A DNA stretch of 11,169 nucleotides from Microbacteriaceae bacterium (GTDB lineage: Bacteria; Actinomycetota; Actinomycetes; Actinomycetales; Microbacteriaceae): positions 1-11,169 of the forward strand of contig DMKW01000284.1 of assembly GCA_003454135.1 (NCBI GenBank), given 5' to 3'. Shown one piece after another: positions 1-6,443 of the stretch (positions within the stretch are counted from its first letter, which is position 1; each line of letters opens with the position of its first letter). The notes beneath the pieces are model-generated. The model saw only the letters and a list, made by a program, of their open reading frames with translations, had not been told where the DNA came from and searched no databases. Both the position numbers and the translations under genes were made by a program.

Positions 1-888
1 CACGAAGGCCGCGAGGCCGGAGAGCATGAGCCAGCGCACGTTGCGCAAGCGGATCACGAGCACGGGAACGACGAGCGCGGCCGGGAGGCCCATGATGCCG
101 AAGAGCGCGAGGAGGGCGCCGGCGTTGATGCGACTGACGCCGGCAGAATCGACGAGCAGTTGCGGCAACCAGGCGAACACCGCGTAGGCGTGGAACGAGG
201 GCAGGCCGAACACGATGGCCATCGTCCACGCCGTCGGCGAACGCCAGATCCGGCCGGGCTGCCTCTCGTGCGGCCGTTCTGCTCCCGTCTCGAGCGCCGC
301 GCGCTCCCGCCGATGCTGCACGAGCACGACGACCCACGGCACAAGGCTCGCGAGCGCCAGCACGGACCATACGGCGAGCGCGAGCCGCCAACTGCCGCTG
401 TCCGCGATCGGTGCGGAGACCGCGGCGGGAATCGAGGCGCCGAGGGACATCACGGTCACGTAGAGCGAGGTGACGAGGCCGACCCGGTCGGGAAAGTACC
501 GCTTGACGAGCGGTGGCAGGAGCACGTTGCCGATGCCGGCACCGGCGAGGGCGAGCACGCTGCCGACGAGCAGCATCGGGTACGACGTGGCGGCCGCGCG
601 GACGAGATGACCGGCGATCATCGACACGACGGCGATCGCGATGAACCGCTCGAGCCCGACCTTGCGTGCGCCGTAGGCTCCGAAGATTCCCGAGAGGGCG
701 AAGGCGATCGGCGGAATCATGCCGATGATGCCGAGTGCCACCTCGCCCAGCGGAATGTCGGCGCCGATCTGGGCGGCTATCGGCGAGATCGCGGCGACGG
801 CCGTGCGCAGGTTGAGCGCCACGAGTACGATGCCGAGCAGTGCCATGCTGCGACCGGCCCACAGGGGCAGGGCTCGAGAGTCGGTCAT
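1..888 (-). CDS. CynX/NimT-family MFS transporter (C-terminus beyond window)
   Basis: Probable inner-membrane secondary transporter of the major facilitator superfamily, CynX/NimT branch (cyanate, 2-nitroimidazole and similar small solutes); the substrate cannot be read from sequence. The frame stays open from the ATG at 888 to the window edge, giving 296 residues, so roughly the last 100 of a usual ~400 are missing. Family landmarks are LVALNLRTAV in the first helix (about residues 22-31) and the segment GIGNVLLPPLVKRYFPDRVG near residues 122-141, which is diagnostic of the CynX group. About nine hydrophobic helices are visible, with a polar loop rich in Arg and Glu near residues 195-215 between the two halves. 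ATG 888 is chosen over the in-frame ATG at 897 because a TAGGAT -10 box overlaps the latter. The gene is divergent from the isomerase-like gene at 937. Confidence 0.87.
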   Translation of the reverse strand, partial: MTDSRALPLWAGRSMALLGIVLVALNLRTAVAAISPIAAQIGADIPLGEVALGIIGMIPPIAFALSGIFGAYGARKVGLERFIAIAVVSMIAGHLVRAAATSYPMLLVGSVLALAGAGIGNVLLPPLVKRYFPDRVGLVTSLYVTVMSLGASIPAAVSAPIADSGSWRLALAVWSVLALASLVPWVVVLVQHRRERAALETGAERPHERQPGRIWRSPTAWTMAIVFGLPSFHAYAVFAWLPQLLVDSAGVSRINAGALLALFGIMGLPAALVVPVLVIRLRNVRWLMLSGLAAFV

Positions 889-895
889 TTCCCCC

Positions 896-901
896 ATCCT
901 A
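896..901 (-). promoter_or_regulatory. -10 box (TAGGAT), putative leaderless start of the CynX-like transporter
   Basis: Reading the minus strand, TAGGAT is followed by exactly 7 nt and then the ATG at 888. This TANNNT-N7-start spacing is the known signature of actinobacterial leaderless transcripts. The intervening GGGGGAA could also act as a ribosome binding site if transcription begins further upstream, so the leaderless reading is an inference. Confidence 0.5.
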
Positions 902-912
902 TCGACGGGGCG

Positions 913-931
913 TAGCGTTGGAGGCGGGAGG
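913..931 (+). promoter_or_regulatory. -10 box and ribosome binding site of the isomerase-like gene
   Basis: TAGCGT at 913-918 fits TANNNT and would place the transcript start near 925. GGGAGG at 926-931 lies 5 nt before the ATG at 937 and is a good Shine-Dalgarno; GGAGG also occurs at 920-924. Unlike several other first genes here, this one has a recognisable ribosome binding site. Confidence 0.4.
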
Positions 932-936
932 CAGGC

Positions 937-1587
937 ATGGTCGACATCGCGCGTTATCTTCCGCTCAGCCAGCGATCCGGAGACGACGAGAGCGGGGTCA
1001 CCGCCGACTGGCGACCGCACATCTCCGCGGGGCTCACGCGCATCGCCGACCTGCTCGACGCCCTGTCGCCCCAGCAATGGGCGAGCGCGAGCCTGTGCGC
1101 GGGGTGGAGCGTGCGGGATGTCGCCGGCCACCTCGCCTGGCGGGTCGGAAGCTCGACCCGCGAACTCGTGCGGGACAGCGTGAGTGCCGTGAGGCTCGGG
1201 ATGCTGCCCCCCGCCCGCGTCATCGATGTCGTCAGCCGCGAGACGGCGACCGCCGAACCGGCCGACCTCGTGCGGCGCTTGCGTGAGTCCGCGGTGGCGC
1301 ACGCGGACGGTCGAGGCCGCAAGTCCGTGCACGAACTGACGGAGGTCGTTGTGCACGGCTACGACCTGGCCGTGCCGCTCGCGCTCGACCTCTCCTTTTC
1401 GGCCGTGGAGACCGGCGCCGTCGCCGTCGCCCGCGCGGCGGGCGGCCCCGGGGTCACGAGGGCCATCGTTCGCACCCGCACCCTCGCAGCGACCGACGAC
1501 GGCTGGAGCGTCGGGCGAGGACCGGTGACCGAGGCATCGGCCCGGGCCATCGTCCTGTTCCTCTTCGGCAGGGCCGCAACCGTCTGA
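937..1587 (+). CDS. Maleylpyruvate isomerase-like, mycothiol-dependent DinB-fold protein
   Basis: This 216-residue cytoplasmic protein belongs to the actinobacterial TIGR03083/MDMPI family, four-helix DinB-fold metalloproteins that often use mycothiol as cofactor. The sequence shows the family N-terminal pattern LSPQQWASASLCAGWSVRDV followed by GHL (H65), and later E136-xxx-H140 within a HELTEVVVHGYDLAVPL segment. H65, E136 and H140 match the His/Glu/His metal triad described for the Corynebacterium maleylpyruvate isomerase. A small C-terminal domain follows (about residues 150-216). No aromatic degradation genes are nearby, so a true maleylpyruvate substrate is doubtful and a detoxification or unknown mycothiol-transfer role is equally possible. 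A good ribosome binding site supports the start. The gene converges on ribF, with 8 bases between stop codons. Confidence 0.85.
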   Translation: MVDIARYLPLSQRSGDDESGVTADWRPHISAGLTRIADLLDALSPQQWASASLCAGWSVRDVAGHLAWRVGSSTRELVRDSVSAVRLGMLPPARVIDVVSRETATAEPADLVRRLRESAVAHADGRGRKSVHELTEVVVHGYDLAVPLALDLSFSAVETGAVAVARAAGGPGVTRAIVRTRTLAATDDGWSVGRGPVTEASARAIVLFLFGRAATV

Positions 1588-1595
1588 CCGCCGCG

Positions 1596-2540
1596 TCAGC
1601 GCCTCGCCGGAACTCCGAGCACGTCGCGGATTCGATTCTCATCTAGACGCATCTGCTCGACGAGGTCGCCGGCGCTCGGAAACTTGCGCATGCCCCTGAT
1701 GTACTCGACGAACGCGACCTCCACCGTCTTGCCGTAGAGGTCCGGGGACTGGTCGAGAACGTGGGCCTCGATTTGCTTCTCGGGCACACCATCGAAGGTG
1801 GGGTTGTTACCCACGGAGACCGCGGCCGGCAGAGGCACGCCATCGACCAGGAGCTGTGCCGCATAGACGCCATCGGCCGGGATGAATCCCTCGACGTCTG
1901 GTGCAAGATTGGCCGTCGGGTAGCCGAGCGCCCTGCCGCGCTCCGCCCCGCGCACGACCACACCCCGCACCGACGGAGTGCGTCCAAGCAGCGCGGCGGC
2001 ATCCCGCACCTGCCCGTTTGAGAGCAGGTCCCGGACCCAGGTGGAGGAGACCGCACGCTCTCCGCTCGGCTTAACCTCGTCGATCGACCTGATCGTGAAC
2101 CCGTGTTGCGACCCAAGTCGCGCGAGCAGGTCGACGTCGCCGCTGCCTCCCCGGCCGAACCGAAAGTTGCGGCCGACGAGAACGACGCGCGCATGCAGGC
2201 CGTCGACGAGCACGCTCTGCACGAACTCCTCGGGGGTGAGCTGGCTGAATTCGCGGGTGAACTCGATCATGACGGCCGCGTCGACGCCGGAGGTCGAAAG
2301 CAGCTCGCGTTTTTGCGCGTTGCTCGTGAGACTCGGCGGGCAGATCTCGGGGTGCAGCACGGAGAGCGGATGCCGGTCGAACGTGAGCACGGCCGACTCG
2401 AGTCCCTCGGCGCCCGCCACGGCACGGAGTTCGTCGATCACGCGCCGGTGACCGGCGTGCATGCCGTCGAACTTTCCGATCGTGACCGCGCTCGGGCCGA
2501 AGTCGGCCGGAACGTCGGCGAGCGAGGTGAAGAAGAGCAT
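1596..2540 (-). CDS. ribF: Bifunctional riboflavin kinase / FAD synthetase
   Basis: Cytoplasmic enzyme that phosphorylates riboflavin to FMN and then adenylates FMN to FAD. It has 314 residues, the normal RibF length. The N-terminal FAD synthetase (nucleotidyltransferase) domain carries GKFDGMHAGH (22-31), GRNFRFGRGGSGD (123-135) and SSTWVR (165-170). The C-terminal riboflavin kinase domain carries GYPTAN (206-211, Mg-nucleotide site), VGNNPTFDG (243-251) and EAHVLD (E258, the probable catalytic Glu). The frame is open further upstream to 2768, but the ATG at 2540 is the right start: it begins the conserved N-terminus, has GGAGG about 10 nt upstream, and lies 2 nt after the stop of the preceding membrane gene, implying translational coupling. 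It is the last gene of the tetR-truB-orfA-orfB-ribF run. Confidence 0.96.
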   Translation of the reverse strand: MLFFTSLADVPADFGPSAVTIGKFDGMHAGHRRVIDELRAVAGAEGLESAVLTFDRHPLSVLHPEICPPSLTSNAQKRELLSTSGVDAAVMIEFTREFSQLTPEEFVQSVLVDGLHARVVLVGRNFRFGRGGSGDVDLLARLGSQHGFTIRSIDEVKPSGERAVSSTWVRDLLSNGQVRDAAALLGRTPSVRGVVVRGAERGRALGYPTANLAPDVEGFIPADGVYAAQLLVDGVPLPAAVSVGNNPTFDGVPEKQIEAHVLDQSPDLYGKTVEVAFVEYIRGMRKFPSAGDLVEQMRLDENRIRDVLGVPARR

Positions 2541-2542
2541 GG

Positions 2543-2989
2543 CTAACTGGCCTCCGCGGCGGGTGCCGGCCTGCGCCGGTAGAGCCAGAGCATTCCGAGA
2601 ATCGGCAGAACGAGCGGGACCAGCAGGTAGCCGAGCCCGTAGGCCGACCACACCGTGGAGTCGCGGCCGAAGGGGTTGACGCTCGCGAGCCCGAGGGCCG
2701 CCGGGTTCACGACGCTGAGGGTGCCGATCACGAGCACCCCGAGCAGTTCGAAGCCGATTGTGAACCACGCCACGCGGTACCAGACGGGGCCCGGAAGCAC
2801 GAGGGCGACGGTCGCGACGACGTAGACGACCGCCGAAAGCGCGGAGAGCGAGAATGCGAGCGGAGCCTCGGAGAAGCGGTCGATGATTTGAAAAACGGAT
2901 CGACCGGTCGCCGCAAGAGCGAGGATTCCGTAGACGAGAACGAGCACGCGTCCGACGCCGACGGCGCGAGAGGAGGAGTTGACAGCCAT
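2543..2989 (-). CDS. Small four-helix membrane protein B (unknown function)
   Basis: This 148-residue integral membrane protein has four predicted helices at about 13-32, 44-66, 73-95 and 117-136, and a short basic tail (YRRRPAP). The stretch STVWSAYGLGYLLVPLVLP (111-129) resembles a conserved uncharacterised actinobacterial membrane protein; that is from memory, not a search. The frame is open upstream to 3277, but the upstream part lies over membrane gene A in another frame. I choose ATG 2989, 10 bases after the stop of gene A; a GTG codon sits immediately before it. There is no good Shine-Dalgarno at the usual spacing, but TAATCT lies exactly 7 nt before the ATG, so this gene may start its own leaderless transcript and carry ribF with it. 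No function can be assigned. Confidence 0.82.
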   Translation of the reverse strand: MAVNSSSRAVGVGRVLVLVYGILALAATGRSVFQIIDRFSEAPLAFSLSALSAVVYVVATVALVLPGPVWYRVAWFTIGFELLGVLVIGTLSVVNPAALGLASVNPFGRDSTVWSAYGLGYLLVPLVLPILGMLWLYRRRPAPAAEAS

Positions 2990-2996
2990 CACGTCA

Positions 2997-3002
2997 AGAT
3001 TA
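2997..3002 (-). promoter_or_regulatory. Possible internal -10 box (TAATCT) ahead of membrane gene B and ribF
   Basis: On the minus strand TAATCT overlaps the TAA stop codon of membrane gene A and is followed by 7 nt and then the ATG at 2989. This is the same TANNNT-N7-start layout seen at several other starts in this window. No clear -35 is visible. If active it would let ribF be expressed apart from the upstream tetR-truB transcript. Confidence 0.4.
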
Positions 3003-3368
3003 GGCCACCTGAACGGTCCAGATTTGATACATGCGATAGACCATGACGGCGACCGCGAGGCAGGCGACCCCCAGGACGACCGTGCTCCACCGATTTCGCT
3101 CGACGAGCGCCCAGAATCCGGCCAGCGGAACGAGGATGAGCGCCGAGACGAGGTAGACGTAGAACTCGAGCAGGTTCCCCGTCGGTGGATTGCCGACCGC
3201 CGGCGCCACGACCGCGACGACGAGCTGCGCGACGAGCAGCAGCTCCACCACGAGGGCCGCGCCCATCGACCAGTCATTGGGTGCCCGGCCGGCCAAGCTG
3301 AGAGCGAGGCAGAGCAGGCCGGCGAGAACGGCCACGCCCAGCTGCAGCCAGGTAAACCACTCGATCAC
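3000..3368 (-). CDS. Small four-helix membrane protein A (unknown function)
   Basis: This 122-residue integral membrane protein has helices at about 4-26, 36-59, 68-90 and 95-113. Between helices 3 and 4 is a short polar loop, ERNRWS. The start is GTG 3368, whose GTGA overlaps the TGA stop of truB; GAGGTGA just upstream, inside the end of truB, is a good ribosome binding site, so the gene is translationally coupled to truB. It is followed closely by membrane gene B. Both proteins have four helices and lie between truB and ribF, so a two-subunit membrane assembly is conceivable, but nothing in the sequence proves it. I do not recognise a named family. Confidence 0.8.
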   Translation of the reverse strand: MIEWFTWLQLGVAVLAGLLCLALSLAGRAPNDWSMGAALVVELLLVAQLVVAVVAPAVGNPPTGNLLEFYVYLVSALILVPLAGFWALVERNRWSTVVLGVACLAVAVMVYRMYQIWTVQVA

Positions 3369-4279
3369 GCGGTCACCTCGTCGGTGGGAAAGTTCACGAG
3401 CGGCTTCGCCGTGTGGCCGTCGAACCGGATGAGGCCGACGAGCCGGCCGTCGGGCGCGATCGCCGCAACCGGGCCGGTCCCGCCCGACCAGCTATCGTCG
3501 ACGAGGCGCTTCCCGTGGCCGAGATCGACGGCCTGCGATTCGCTCAGTTGGTAGGTGGCGAAGAGCCGGGATGCGACGTCGGCCGGGCCGAGGAGCGCGG
3601 TCGCGACGTCCATCGTCTCGAGGTTCGCGGCATCCTCGACCGAGAATAAGCCGATCTTCGTTCTGCGCAGCGCCGTGAGGTGACCGCCAACCCCGAGCGC
3701 CGCCCCGAGGTCGCGCGCGATCGCGCGGATGTAGGTACCGGAGGAGCACTCCACGCGGACGTCGATGTCGAGGTAGTCGCCATCGACGCGGGAGCCGAGC
3801 ACTTCGAGCGCCAGCACCGTTACGGTGCGCGCGGCGAGCTCGACGGTCTCCCCCGCCCGCGCGAGGGTGTACGCGCGCTTTCCGTCGACCTTGATGGCGC
3901 TCACGCTGCTGGGCACCTGGCTGATCTCGCCGGTGAGCGGCTCGAGCGCGGCGGTGATCGCGGACGGGCCAAGGGCGGCGACGGCGCCGGCCGGGGCGGT
4001 CGACACGATCTCGCCCTCCGCGTCGTCGGTGGACGTCGCCGCACCGAGGCGGATTGTCGCGAAGTATTCCTTGTCGAGCCCGACCAGGTAGGTGAGCAGC
4101 CGAGTCGAACTGTTGATGCCGAGCACGAGCAGGCCGGTCGCCATGGGGTCGAGCGTGCCGGCATGCCCCACCTTGCGGGTGCCGGCGAGCCTGCGGGTTT
4201 TCGCGACGGCGTCGTGGCTCGTGATGCCCTGCGGCTTGTCGACGAGAAGGATGCCGCTGCGACCGCCGGTCGCGCTCAC
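3365..4279 (-). CDS. truB: tRNA pseudouridine(55) synthase TruB
   Basis: Converts uridine 55 in the T-loop of tRNAs to pseudouridine. It has 304 residues, normal for the family. The N-terminus GILLVDKPQGITSHD (9-23) and the block GHAGTLDPMATGLL (38-51) are hallmarks, with D44 the catalytic aspartate. Y72 (KEY), SAIKVDGKRAYTLARAGE (127-144) and SGTYIRAIARDLG (180-192, including R185) complete the active site. A C-terminal RNA-binding domain of the actinobacterial type follows (about 225-304). The start is GTG 4279, overlapping the TGA of the TetR gene as GTGA, and only a weak AGGGCG site precedes it, so translation probably depends on reinitiation after tetR. Usually truB follows rbfA; here a drug-type regulator stands in front instead. 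Confidence 0.96.
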   Translation of the reverse strand: MSATGGRSGILLVDKPQGITSHDAVAKTRRLAGTRKVGHAGTLDPMATGLLVLGINSSTRLLTYLVGLDKEYFATIRLGAATSTDDAEGEIVSTAPAGAVAALGPSAITAALEPLTGEISQVPSSVSAIKVDGKRAYTLARAGETVELAARTVTVLALEVLGSRVDGDYLDIDVRVECSSGTYIRAIARDLGAALGVGGHLTALRRTKIGLFSVEDAANLETMDVATALLGPADVASRLFATYQLSESQAVDLGHGKRLVDDSWSGGTGPVAAIAPDGRLVGLIRFDGHTAKPLVNFPTDEVTA

Positions 4280-4902
4280 GCGTCGCCCTGGGCGCGCGCG
4301 GCGCTCTCGGCGCGCTCCGCCGCCGCGAGGTCGAGCATGAGGCCGATCTTTTCCGGGAACGCGTTGGTGAGCAGCTCGTGCACGTCGGGGTCCCGGTCGA
4401 AGTCGTCCGTCATCCGCAGTCCGATCATGGTGTTGATGAGCATGCCTGCCGCGAGAAACTGCTGGGACTCGTCGGGGCTGAACCCGGCTTCGTGGCGTAG
4501 AAAACGGTACACGACGATGAATCCTTCGCGTGCCGCCGCCCCGATCAGCGGGTCGCGCCCGAGCACGAATCCGTGCATGAGGGAGAGCAGCAGCCCGCGG
4601 TCGGCCGCGAGACCCACGTAGGCGAGTCCGATGCGCCGCTGAACGGGCACCCCGGATCCGGTGTCGGCGAGCGCCGCGCGGAATGCCACGAGCAGGCGGT
4701 CGAGCGCGCGATGCAACACGGCGAGGAAGAGCTTCTCCTTCGTGCCGAACACGCGAACGACGTACGGCTGGCTCACGCCGGCCGCCCGTGCCACTTGCGC
4801 GGTCGTCGTGCCGTCGTAGCCGTGGTCGCCGAAGACCGTCGTCGCCGCCTGGAGGATGAGTTCGCGCCGGTCTTCCGCGCGCATCCTGGTTCCGTCACTC
4901 AC
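4276..4902 (-). CDS. TetR/AcrR-family transcriptional repressor of the adjacent efflux pump
   Basis: This 208-residue protein has an N-terminal TetR helix-turn-helix (about 16-60, with TTTAQVARAAGVSQPYVVRVFGTKEKLF patterning at 32-59) and a divergent helical ligand-binding domain typical of the family. It is divergent from a DHA2-type MFS pump across a 68-base gap containing a strong palindromic operator, the classical local repressor arrangement; the inducer is unknown. I take GTG 4902 as the start because TAACCT lies exactly 7 nt before it and no Shine-Dalgarno is visible, suggesting a leaderless mRNA. An internal ATG at 4884 would also leave the DNA-binding domain intact. Its stop overlaps the truB start, so autoregulation would also act on truB. 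Confidence 0.9.
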   Translation of the reverse strand: MSDGTRMRAEDRRELILQAATTVFGDHGYDGTTTAQVARAAGVSQPYVVRVFGTKEKLFLAVLHRALDRLLVAFRAALADTGSGVPVQRRIGLAYVGLAADRGLLLSLMHGFVLGRDPLIGAAAREGFIVVYRFLRHEAGFSPDESQQFLAAGMLINTMIGLRMTDDFDRDPDVHELLTNAFPEKIGLMLDLAAAERAESAARAQGDA

Positions 4903-4904
4903 GC

Positions 4905-4934
4905 TTGACAGGTTATCAGTTGATAACTTATCGT
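4905..4934 (+). promoter_or_regulatory. Promoter of the DHA2 efflux pump (TTGACA-N18-TATCGT)
   Basis: A perfect TTGACA -35 lies at 4905-4910 and TATCGT (TANNNT type) at 4929-4934, spacing 18. The transcript would start near 4941 and have a leader of about 30 nt, with the ribosome binding site GTGAGGA at 4961-4967 ahead of the ATG at 4971. Operator arm 1 fills the spacer and arm 2 covers the predicted start site, fitting repression by steric block. Confidence 0.55.
4910..4915 (-). promoter_or_regulatory. -10 box (TAACCT) of tetR, putative leaderless start
   Basis: On the minus strand TAACCT is followed by 7 nt and the GTG at 4902. It overlaps the outer arm of the operator beginning at 4912, so a bound repressor would block this promoter directly and give autorepression. 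No convincing -35 is visible. Confidence 0.5.
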
Positions 4935-4957
4935 GGGATTAGTAATCAACCGATAAC
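4912..4957. promoter_or_regulatory. Nested 46-bp inverted repeat: probable TetR operator pair
   Basis: Operator 1 at 4912-4927 reads GTTATCAGTTGATAAC, with perfect 7-bp arms around 2 bases. Operator 2 at 4942-4957 reads GTAATCAACCGATAAC, and its reverse complement differs from operator 1 at only 2 of 16 positions. Their centres are 30 bp apart, about three helical turns, so two dimers would bind the same face. The whole 46 bp is itself an imperfect inverted repeat (18 of 23 positions pair) and also contains two 11-bp palindromes, GATAACTTATC (4922-4932) and GATTAGTAATC (4937-4947). This AT-rich island stands out against the GC-rich surroundings. The nature of the binding protein is inferred from the flanking TetR gene. 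Confidence 0.8.
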
Positions 4958-4970
4958 TAAGTGAGGACCG

Positions 4971-6404
4971 ATGAGCACGCTCGAAGCCCCCGTCGAGACC
5001 GGCACGAACATCCGTCGACGCATTCCCGTCTGGCTCGCGATCATCGCGGCATCCCTGCCGATGTTCATGGCGACCCTCGACAACCTCGTGATGACGAGCG
5101 CGCTCCCCGTGATCCGCACGAGCCTGAACGCGGGCATCGACGAGCTGCAGTGGTTCGTCAACGCTTACACGCTGAGCTTCGCGACCTTCATGCTCATGGC
5201 CGTCGCCCTCGGCGATCGCTACGGCCGCCGAACCGTCTTCCTGGTCGGCATCACCATCTTCACCGTGAGCTCCGCTCTCTCGGCGCTCAGCACCGAGCCG
5301 TGGATGCTCATCGTCACCCGCGCGGCGCAGGGCGTCGGCGCCGCCGCGCTCATGCCCCTCTCGCTCACCCTGCTGGTTGGGTCGGTGAGCGCGAGGATGC
5401 GGCCTCTCGCGATCGGCATCTGGGGCGGAATCTCCGGTCTCGGCGTCGCGCTCGGGCCGCTCATCGGCGGCGCGGTCGTGGAGGGATGGAACTGGCAGGC
5501 GATCTTCTGGCTCAACGTGCCGGTCGGCATCGTCGGCATCCCCCTCGTGCTGCTCGCCCTGCCGAACAGTTTCGGGGCGCGCCTGAGGGCGGATGTCGTC
5601 GGCCTCGTTCTGGTCGGCGTCGGCGTGCTCGGCATCGTCTTCGGCATCGTGCGAGGCAACGACGCCGGCTGGAGCAGCATCGAGGTCGTCGGATCGCTCG
5701 TCGGCGGCGCGCTCCTCCTCGTCGCCTTCGTGGTCTGGGAGTCCAGAAGCGGCGCCCCGCTGCTTCCGCTTCGGCTTTTCCGCGACCGCAGTTTCAGCGT
5801 CGCCAACGTCGTCGGTCTCACCTTCAGCTTCGGCATCTTCGGATCGATCTTCATCCTGATCCAGTTCCTCCAGATCGTGCAGGGCAACTCGCCGCTGCAG
5901 GCCGGGGTCATGACGATGCCGTGGACACTCGCCCCCATGGTGATCGCGCCGCTCGCCGGCCTCGTCGCCGGCCGGGTGGGCACCCGAACCCTCATCGTCG
6001 CCGGACTGCTCTTCCAGTCCACCGCCATCTTCTGGCTTGCCACCGTCATGTCCGCCGATGTCGAGTACGTGGCGCTCCTCGGCCCGTTCATCTTCGCCGG
6101 AGTGGGAATGGGGCTCGTCTTCGCTCCGTCGTCGACCGCCGTGCTCGCGAACATCGTTGACGCCGACCGCGCCAAGGCGAGCGGCACCAACTCGACGGTG
6201 CGAGAGATCGGCGTGGCCCTCGGCATCGCCGCGCTCACGGCGGTGTTCACTGGGTCCGGCGGCGAACTCACCCCGACCGGCTATGTGCACGCCGCGATTC
6301 CCGCCATCGCGGTCGGCGGCGTCGCGCTCCTCGCCTCGGCGCTCGTCGCGCTCCTGCTGCCGGCCGGCCGTTCCTCGTCGAGAGACGCCGCGCCCACGAA
6401 CTAG
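4971..6404 (+). CDS. DHA2-family (EmrB/QacA-type) MFS drug efflux transporter
   Basis: This 477-residue, 14-helix proton-driven multidrug exporter sits in the cytoplasmic membrane. Visible MFS motifs are LDNLVMTSALPVI in helix 1 (36-48, motif D1), GDRYGRR (81-87, motif A), TRAAQGVGAA (116-125, motif B) and GISGLGVALGPLIGG (153-167, motif C, typical of drug/H+ antiporters). WNWQAIFWLNVPVG (173-186) is also highly typical of this family. The C-terminus is short and hydrophilic. The start is supported by GTGAGGA 3 nt before the ATG and by the promoter and operator upstream. It is divergent from and almost certainly repressed by the adjacent TetR protein. The exported compounds cannot be predicted. 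Confidence 0.93.
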   Translation: MSTLEAPVETGTNIRRRIPVWLAIIAASLPMFMATLDNLVMTSALPVIRTSLNAGIDELQWFVNAYTLSFATFMLMAVALGDRYGRRTVFLVGITIFTVSSALSALSTEPWMLIVTRAAQGVGAAALMPLSLTLLVGSVSARMRPLAIGIWGGISGLGVALGPLIGGAVVEGWNWQAIFWLNVPVGIVGIPLVLLALPNSFGARLRADVVGLVLVGVGVLGIVFGIVRGNDAGWSSIEVVGSLVGGALLLVAFVVWESRSGAPLLPLRLFRDRSFSVANVVGLTFSFGIFGSIFILIQFLQIVQGNSPLQAGVMTMPWTLAPMVIAPLAGLVAGRVGTRTLIVAGLLFQSTAIFWLATVMSADVEYVALLGPFIFAGVGMGLVFAPSSTAVLANIVDADRAKASGTNSTVREIGVALGIAALTAVFTGSGGELTPTGYVHAAIPAIAVGGVALLASALVALLLPAGRSSSRDAAPTN

Positions 6405-6430
6405 GGACGCGCTGATGGGTCGCCGCCAAC

Positions 6431-6436
6431 TAGGAT
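6431..6436 (+). promoter_or_regulatory. -10 box (TAGGAT), putative leaderless start of the PanE-like gene
   Basis: TAGGAT is followed by 7 nt and the ATG at 6444. It would give the oxidoreductase its own promoter, independent of the efflux pump 39 bases upstream. The GGAG just before the ATG is too close (1 nt) to be a good Shine-Dalgarno. Confidence 0.5.
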
Positions 6437-6443
6437 TCGGAGC

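Noticed and set aside
889..897. Start of the CynX-like transporter at the in-frame ATG 897
   Set aside because: This ATG is part of the TAGGAT -10 box sequence and would lie upstream of the predicted transcript start; ATG 888 fits both a leaderless start and a GGGGGA ribosome site.
160..915. A 251-codon plus-strand frame opposite the CynX-like transporter
   Set aside because: The minus-strand frame encodes a convincing CynX/NimT transporter; this plus-strand product is Arg/Glu/Asp-rich with no motif.
1584..1599. Small hairpin CTGAC-N6-GTCAG between the isomerase-like gene and ribF as a bidirectional terminator
   Set aside because: The stem is only 5 bp, has no T-tract, and is largely made by the two TGA stop codons facing each other.
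2541..2768. Upstream extension of ribF to a start at 2768
   Set aside because: The extra 76 residues overlap membrane gene B, are Arg-rich with no homology, and the ATG at 2540 has a good ribosome binding site and the normal RibF N-terminus.
4961..6160. A 399-codon plus-strand frame inside the pump gene
   Set aside because: Arg/Pro/His-rich out-of-frame translation of the pump gene; no family resemblance, while the pump frame has all its MFS motifs.
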